This document shows, in pieces, positions 57,617-64,000 of a stretch of DNA of 64,000 nucleotides. Position 1 is the first letter of the stretch, and every line of letters starts with the position of its first letter. The notes beneath the pieces were generated by a model. It ran no database searches and was not told the DNA's origin. It saw only the letters and a program-made list of their open reading frames with translations. Origin of the DNA: Eudorina sp. 2006-703-Eu-15 (Eukaryota; Chlorophyta; Chlorophyceae; Chlamydomonadales; Volvocaceae); contig BDSI01000057.1 of the NCBI GenBank assembly GCA_003117195.1, forward strand, positions 682,001-746,000, written 5' to 3'. Made by a program: the position numbers and the translations under genes.

Positions 57617-60600
57617 CTAATGCTCTACGAGCAGCTCCGCAGGCGGCGTTCGGCGGCTCATCGCCGCAGAGACCCTCCTCAGGGCGCTCCGGAGCCGGCT
57701 CGCGGCCTCCTCCGAGCGGCAGAGCACCCTGATTTGCCGCAGCCGGGGGAGGGGCAGCCACTCGGCGCTGCGCACGTCGTCATCGGGGCAGGCCGTCGTC
57801 GTCGTCGTCGTCGTCAGCGCTGCGGCAGGTTGGGGTTCGCCTCCGCCGGCAGAGGCGCAGGGCGCCGCGGTGAGGCCCAGGAAGGGTCCCCCCACAACGT
57901 CTGGGTCGAACTGCCGGTCGAGACCCCACATGCCGGAGCGCAAATGGAGCTCCTCCAGGGAGCGGAGGCCGCCCAGCAGCGGCAGCGAAGACAGCATGTA
58001 GTTGCAAATGCTGAGGTCAAGTGACTGGGGGGACGAAGGGAGGGGTCCCGTGGAGTGCGGGAGGGACAGCAAGGCGCGAGGGCCGTAGGAGAGGTGTGTT
58101 GTGTTAGGCACGCGGCGAACGGCGGAGAGTGGACGGCGGCTTCTGCAGACCGGGCAGACATCAACGAACGCAGATGCATGAGCTGCATGTCCAGGGAGAG
58201 CTGCCCTTGCTCATTCAATTTCTGTTGAAATAGCTGTTCAGAATGGATAAGAGCGATTGTGATTAAGGAGTGCAAGCCTTCCGCACCGCCTTACTACCTC
58301 CCTTCGCGCAGCCCACCCCTTGATTTGTAAATATCTGGGTTCCCGCACCCAACGCCTCCTCCAAGGAGCGCCCACTCAAGAGCCGTTTGGCCACCGGCCG
58401 AACCGCCCGCTCATCCTGAGCCCGACGCTGCACCTGGTGATCACCAGCAGGTCGCGGGCACGCAGCACAAAGCCCCGCAGCTGCAGCGTCTCGGGCCGCA
58501 GCTCCCTCAGCACGTGCCCCAGCCACGCGCCCACGTGGGTGCGGTCGAAGGCTGGGGCTGGGGCTGGGGCTGGGGCTGGGGCTGGGGCTGGGGCTGGGGC
58601 TGGGGCTGGGGCTGGGGCTGGGGCTGGGGCTGGGGCTGGGGCTGGGGCTGGGCTGGGGCTGGGGCTGGGCTGGGCTGGGGCTGGGGCTGGGGCTGGGGCT
58701 GGGGCTGGGGCTGGGGCTGGGGCTGGGGCTGGGGCTGGGCTGGGGCTGGGGCTGGGGCTGGGGCTGGGGCTGGGGCTGGGGCTGGGGCTGGGGCTGGGGT
58801 CGGGCCTCGGGCGCCCGTGGCTGCGCTTGACGGCGCCCTGCAAGGGTAGACACAAGACGTCACGACGAGGCTGAGTCCGCGGCAGGGCCCCTGATGACCA
58901 GCTGAAGTCTGCTGTAGGGGCTCTGTGGCACCGAACACGGTCCGGAGGTTGGCTGCCGCCCGGCGCATGGTGGCGGCGGCCTGTGGGGTCAGCCGCTTGT
59001 CTACGTCCGTTTCCGCGAATGATAGACACCAGCAGGTGTCGCCATCGAATGTTGACATCGAGGGGTGTGCGGCCTGCTCCAGGGACACTCCGGGGGCGCC
59101 ACCCGGGGGCGCCGGTAAGGGCTGCAGCGCAGCCAGGACGTCAGGCCGCAGAGGAGACCTCACCCAGAGCGCCTGCAGCCGTGGTGGCAGGTCGAACTGC
59201 TCGAGGTGCGCAGGCCGCGCCGCGGCTCCTTCGCCCGCAGTGGGCGCAGCGGGCGGCAGCGCAAGCGACCCCACCCACAGCAATCTCAGCTGGGTGAGCG
59301 ACGCCAGGTCCGCCACGTTCACCTGGGATGGTGTGAACAGCTCCTTCAGGTCCGGCAAGCCGCGGACGGTCCGCAGCAGCGCCCGCCACTCCGCATCGTC
59401 CGCAGCGGCAAGCTCGGCCGCCGCCTCGCGGCGCCTGGCTGAGTGCAGGGCCGCGAGCTGGTCGTCCAGGGGTGGCTCGGCGCTGTCGTGTCCGAGGTCG
59501 TGGCCCTCCATGCAGCGCAGGCGGACCTCGAGGCGGGTGAGGGCCGTGAGGGCGGTGAGGCAGGTGACCGGGGTGAGGGCCGTGAGGGCGGTGAGGCAGG
59601 TGACCGGGGTGAGGGCCGTGAGGGCGGTAAGGCAGGTGACCGGGGTGAGGGCCGTGAGGGCGGTGAGGCAGGTGACCGGGGTGAGGGCCGTGAGGGCGGT
59701 GAGGCAGGTGACCGGGGTGGCGGACCGCTGCCGCCACCGCAGGCCGTCTCGCTGGGCGGTCAGCTGGTCCATTCCGCCGGGAGGTCGCTCCACGCCCCCC
59801 AGGACCAGGAGGCGGAGTGAGGTCAGGGACGGAAGGGCCTGCAGCAGCGTCGCCTCGGCTGTGGGCCATGTAACGTAACATGGGGGGACGCACGGGGCGG
59901 GGCTGCGGCCTCACGAGGAGTCAACCCCTGCAGGATTTGACGACGAATGACAACATGTCACCGATGACTCGCGCGGTCCGCTGTAACATCCTAAATAACA
60001 ATAACATGTTTCACAACGCATGACACGGTTCGACCTTGTAACGGTTAAACAAATAAAAGTGCTTTAGCAGATAAGGGCCCTGCGCTCAGTGTACGTCCAG
60101 CACAGCCATGCAGCGCCCTGTGAGTCGGGCCTTCAGAGTTCCAACCGCCCAGTGTCCCAATCGGGGCGAAGACCCACCGCTCGGCCCAACGGCGGCGCTA
60201 CCGAAATCGCAGAAGAGATGCAGAGTCTGCAGTGTAGTACAGTACGACAACGCGTCGAGCGCGCACACCGGCTAGAAGGAGGCCGCCGTCGGTCCGCTGC
60301 AGCAGCAGCCGTGCGGCGACCGCGGCTGCGCCGACCTCCGCAGAGCTGGGTTTCGGAGGCAGTTCCCCGTCGGGATCATTTGAGGGGCTGCCCTTGGTGA
60401 CCGCCAGCTCCAACAGCGGGTGGGTACTGACGCCGGCTACTGCCCGGGCCACAGCCTCTGTAAACGGTGCACGGCCCCACAGCATGACGCGGTTCACTGA
60501 CTCCGCCTGGGCGATTGCATCGAGCATGGCGAGCCTGCGGCGTATGGGTGGAGGCATGGAGGCAGGCATTCATGGACGGAGGGAGGGAGGGATGAAGGCG

Positions 60601-61102
60601 CGGAAGGAAGGTGCTCCTTGACGTGCCAGGACGCACATGCACACACAGCATGTCTCGGCTCGTGAGGAGATCACAACAACGTGCAAATGAATTAGTGTAT
60701 ACGGCAGTCGAACGGCTGGCAGGCAGCCGGCCAAACTCACACGCTTTGCTCCGCAGCTCTTTTGTCGGCCGGTTGAGGCAGTGCTATTTCGACCCCGGGG
60801 GGGCGGCAGCCACCAGCCAACATCCGGTCAACGGCGCGCTTGGTTTCGTCCGGCGATGGAAGCCGCTGCAGCGGGTCTGGGATTGGGTGCATGCCCAACT
60901 CTTGCGCCACCTGATCGCACAGATCTCAGACGGCGCCACACGTTTGCCTCAAGGCGCTGCAGCTGTACAGGTAGGGCTCTCGCGCTTCACCTCCATCCTC
61001 CGCTGCTGCTCGGCCCGCCGCCGTCACGACGCGCAGCGCCCCCAGCATGTTCTGAGGCGGAGCCGTGTCGGAGATGCTGCCGCGCGAGCCCTCCTCCTCC
61101 AT
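57617..61102 (-). CDS. LRR-type protein with in-frame satellites (six exons, about 765 aa)
   Basis: Proposed exons: 61102-60991 ([23 protein letters not shown]), 60924-60741, 60534-60269, 59858-58939, 58837-58434, 58024-57617 (stop TAG). Phases agree for the first four (1, 2, 1). Donors at 58939 (GTGTTC) and 58434 are weak, and the last two joints do not close in phase, so an exon between 58434 and 58024 may be missing. Leucine-rich segments include [20 protein letters not shown], five 12-residue [12 protein letters not shown] units, [15 protein letters not shown] and [18 protein letters not shown] Pro-Ser/Pro-Ala run from a GGGGCT satellite links two parts. LRR arrays bind proteins; no partner, F-box or kinase is seen. 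The intron 60990-60925 is only 66 nt. Confidence 0.6.
58551..58800 (-). repeat. (GGGGCT)n coding satellite
   Basis: About 250 bp of GGGGCT on the plus strand with a few GGGCT units. On the minus strand it is read by exon 58837-58434 as Pro-Ser and then Pro-Ala dipeptides, and the flanking frames (GAVKRSH before, [17 protein letters not shown] after) stay joined in one open frame. Confidence 0.9.
59536..59715 (-). repeat. 36-nt coding tandem repeat, 5 copies
   Basis: Five nearly perfect 36-nt units encode [12 protein letters not shown] on the minus strand, within the LRR-type gene. Confidence 0.95.
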
Positions 61103-63498
61103 CCCGCAAACCTAGGCTCAATGTGGCGGATCGCGCGCCTTGACTGCCGCAGCGCTGCGCTTTCCACGCTGGGTTGCAATTCAGCGCGGTAAGGTTCCAA
61201 ACCAATGGCGCACGGTGCTGCACGGCGACCCACGGGGGCGGTAGGGACACGCTACGTCTGCAGGCAGGTATGTGCCACCGGGCTCCTGAACCAAACGAAC
61301 GAATCCAATCCGCGCCCAGGACTTGCGATGTTCTTGCCAACCAGCCATGGCAGTGGACCGGTAGGAGTGCGATCGCCGTACCAAGGCCAGTACGACCGCC
61401 GGCAGACGATGGACCCGGAGGCCCACATGTTCCCGCCGGCATGTTAGATTGGGGGCCCCATCCTGAGGCGCACGCATGTAGCGCCCTGGCAATCCTAGGT
61501 GCGTGGCACGGCCCACACGCTGACTCGCACCAAGCGTACGGCAGTGGGGTCCGTGCGCGGTCCCCCGTCCTGCCCAGTGCCCACCCCGCGCGGGATGTGC
61601 CGGCAGGTCCCTAGCTACGACACAGGTGGCACTGCAGTGCCTGTCCGCACCCTCCCGCGCAAACTGCTGCTGCAGATCTGCTCACCTGGATCACCCAACC
61701 GCTCGGACGGCCTTTCGGCGGCGTCAGCACCGCCAGATGACGTAAGCTACTTGTTAGAGTCTGCTTGGCCAATGCCGACGCAGCAAATTCTGTCGGACGA
61801 ATGTGATAACGAAGAATAACGGTTGGACTAACTTTGCTCGTAGCCAAGGATAACGAAATCCTAGCGACGTAAGCGGCGCAGGTTTTCTGCCGGTATCACA
61901 AATGGCGGTTGCCTTATTGAAGTGCGCGACACGTTCGCATCTCAACAATCTATCGTTTTTGTGTGCGGCCCACGAGAACGGTTATAGCACAAATCCTTTT
62001 ACAAATAAAGAAGTAGCCCTCCAGCTAGCTTCGCTAACCTGTGAGCAAGCACACCGTAACAAAGGCGGACACCCGGAAATTGCTCCTGATAAGGTGACCT
62101 TGACAGTTTGCCGTACTGCCGTCCTGCTGGTACGACTGCAACCAGTAGAAGCTCCGGTTTGATTCACCGCTCCCCAATGGTGTGAGCGAGCGCTCTGTGA
62201 TTGCCGCTAAATGCATGGTCGGGTTGAGGTTGTTGCGGCATTCACTTCTTGTTCTTGTGCGTTTCTATCTGCAGCGGCATGCCTCCAGCTGCCTCACCTG
62301 CTCCACCCCATGTGCACCGGCCACCCGTACATCGGACTTGAGTGATTTTCCTCACGGCTGTAGGCCGCTCAGCGTGTCGATCTGTCGAACTTTGAACCAT
62401 GTATGTCACCGTGGACGGACCCGTGGGTCATAGGTGGAAATTCAAAGCCGCCTCACCACACGCTGCGGAAGGGCCCGAATAGTTCCGGCGGGTTTCTCGC
62501 TCAACATACTGCACACGGAAAGAACCCCCCCCCCCGGAGGCGCAACGAGTCAGCACCACGAGCACACCGAAGGCCCGCCGCGGGCCGCATAACCAGAATC
62601 CAAGACCCGGGCCCCGAAGTTCGTTACGTTGGGAAGCCACGCTTTCCCGGCCGCTCGTCCACTTGCGCCTGGTTGGCCCCCCGCTGCCGTACGTTCACGG
62701 CGGGCCCGCGCCCATCGCTCGTCGGCCGGTTTCTACCAATCGTACGGTACGGACGGCTGCGAGGACCCCGACGCCCCACTACTCCTGCCTGCACTCCCGT
62801 CGGCGGCCGCGCTGATCAACCCGGGTCGTTTCCCGGTCACTCCCGTTCCCAGCCTCATCATCTCAGTCTGCGACACCACTGTGTATGCGTCCCCGAACAT
62901 ATGTACGACTGCCACTCTCGTGAACCGACTGGCTGCTGGCCCACCGCCCCCGCCCCCTCAGGAGCCAGATTGGAAGGCGTGCTACGGTATTCTGCTACAG
63001 CCAACAATAAAGAAACCGACGGCCTGCTGACGAGTGGGCAATGCTGGTACAGCCCGCAGGTACTGGAATCTAGAAACCGACGGCCTGCTGCGTGAGTGGG
63101 TTTTGGTACAGAATACGCTACCAAGGCGCAACATCAACGGACGTACAGAAACAAACGAAGCATGTGTCATATCACATGCGACAAGCATCCCATTCAGACA
63201 ATGAAAACGCCGGCCAATCGGCCAGTCGTACGATAGATGGATGCGCCTGGATGCAGCGCCCTACTGCTTCATTCTCCGAAGGCCGAGCGACGGTACAGAC
63301 AAGCAAGGGCGCAAACTCGTACGTGCGTGCGCACATCTGTGCACATACACACCTCAGCCAGGTCAGGAAGCCCTCTTGCATATTTGTCATGTATAATTCG
63401 ACGGGTTAGATACGGATCCGGTCGTAGCGGCAGCAGCGAAGTCCCACTTGCTACCAGGTTCGCCGCGTCAAACACTGTACCACGTTTTGAGCATCGAC
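61103..63498. other. Intergenic stretch upstream of the LRR-type gene
   Basis: It should contain that gene's promoter and the 3' UTR of the gene at 63.5 kb. No exon chain is supported. An imperfect 40-bp direct repeat is at 63011-63111. Confidence 0.4.
63011..63111. repeat. Imperfect direct repeat, about 40 bp
   Basis: AGAAACCGACGGCCTGCTG occurs at 63011 and again near 63072, each followed by a related GAGTGGG...GGTACAG segment. Confidence 0.8.
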
Positions 63499-63651
63499 TC
63501 AGTCGTCATACACCAGCTTGGCGTTGATGTCCACGTTGCGCCCCTCCGCCATCACCTGTGCCAGGCGCTGCTCGCCTTGCTCGCGCCGGATCCAGTCCTG
63601 GAGTGCCGTGATCTTGGACGAGATCTCGTCATGGAAACGTGCGTGTTCGTT
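63499..63651 (-). CDS. Last exon of an unidentified minus-strand gene
   Basis: The acceptor GGCATGCAG (plus-strand 63652-63660) opens a 50-residue frame starting NEHARFHDEISSKITALQDW, then RREQGEQRLAQVMAEGRNVD and ending Leu-Val-Tyr-Asp-Asp with stop TGA at 63499-63501. The segment is charged and helical. I do not recognise the family. The preceding exons should lie to the right, in or beyond the AT-rich edge. Confidence 0.5.
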   Translation of the reverse strand, partial: NEHARFHDEISSKITALQDWIRREQGEQRLAQVMAEGRNVDINAKLVYDD

Positions 63652-64000
63652 CTGCATGCCATGCATGTACCATACGCATTCAATGTTAGATAGATCTGTA
63701 ACTACTACATATTCTGACAAAATAAATAAATAATCAAACTCATTCAACGCAACATATTTTTGAATTTGAATACCCGTACCTGACTCGTACTCACTATTTT
63801 CAAACATTTTTGTAGAGTGAGTAAGGGTATCCCCAGTAAAAACACAAAGAGAAAATCCTGACGAAAAGTATTACATTACTACCATCGATACTCAGTATAG
63901 TACTACCATTCTTGAGTTATTAGTCAATAGGTAGGTAGTAGTCACTACCTATTTTTGGTCAATAGTTGTTCTTACAAATTGTTGTAAGCGATAAACGCTC
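63652..64000. other. AT-rich right edge of the window
   Basis: Base composition changes sharply to AT-rich from about 63665. It is probably intron or inserted repeat sequence. It contains an imperfect inverted repeat AGGTAGTAG-TCAC-TACCT near 63930-63950. No gene is seen. Confidence 0.5.

Noticed and set aside
58140..58265. Possible extra LRR exon ([20 protein letters not shown])
   Set aside because: The reading is LRR-like, but no donor of suitable phase was found, so it was left out of the model.
62403..63095. Plus-strand open frame of about 230 codons
   Set aside because: No splice context, no recognisable domain and no codon bias like the supported genes; treated as chance.

Overview
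This is nuclear DNA from a eukaryote, most likely a green alga of the Chlamydomonadales/Volvocales group (inference). The evidence: strongly GC-rich sequence; genes in many short exons with GTGCGT, GTGAGC or GTACG donors and pyrimidine-rich NCAG acceptors; TGTAA motifs behind some stop codons; many Ala, Gln, Gly and Pro runs in proteins; abundant micro- and minisatellites; a plant-type Whirly gene and a plant-style Clp/Hsp100 gene. No prokaryotic operon structure is seen. Exon models were built by hand from splice motifs, reading frame and splice-phase agreement; joints that do not close are named in the entries.

Layout. (1) 1-8.6 kb, plus strand: two tandem paralogues of a secreted Ala/Gln/Ser/Thr-rich protein. 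The first has only its 3' end here; the second (4123-8612) is complete with a signal peptide, a 57-nt minisatellite array and phase-0 modular exons. (2) 9.6-11.2 kb, plus: a two-exon LRR-like protein. (3) 11.4-16.5 kb: a nest of terminal-inverted-repeat elements, including a 393-bp block present in both orientations and a 3-kb element with arms of about 0.7 kb. (4) 18.4-19.5 kb, minus: a Whirly ssDNA-binding protein lacking its first exon, with a LINE 3' fragment nearby at 20.1-20.5 kb. (5) 22.1-43.5 kb, minus: about 30 exons whose splice phases mostly agree, suggesting one giant gene for a disordered protein of about 4,200 residues with an RS-rich N-terminal part and a coiled-coil tail. (6) 44.3-46.1 kb, minus: a probable mitochondrial ribosomal protein uS4. 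(7) 47.4-55.8 kb, plus, divergent from (6): an unusual ClpB/Hsp100-like protein. (8) 57.6-61.1 kb, minus: a second LRR-type protein with in-frame satellites. (9) 63.5 kb, minus: the last exon of an unidentified gene, then an AT-rich edge.

The genes look like independent nuclear genes, not a pathway cluster. Whirly, uS4m and the Clp-like protein may all act in organelles, but only uS4m shows a visible targeting-type N-terminus.

The best candidate for something undescribed is the Clp-like protein. Its first AAA+ domain looks intact. Its second has lost the Walker B acids, sensor 1 Asn, arginine finger and sensor 2. The coiled-coil M domain is replaced by about 600 low-complexity residues carrying a CX2C-X14-CX2C zinc ribbon.
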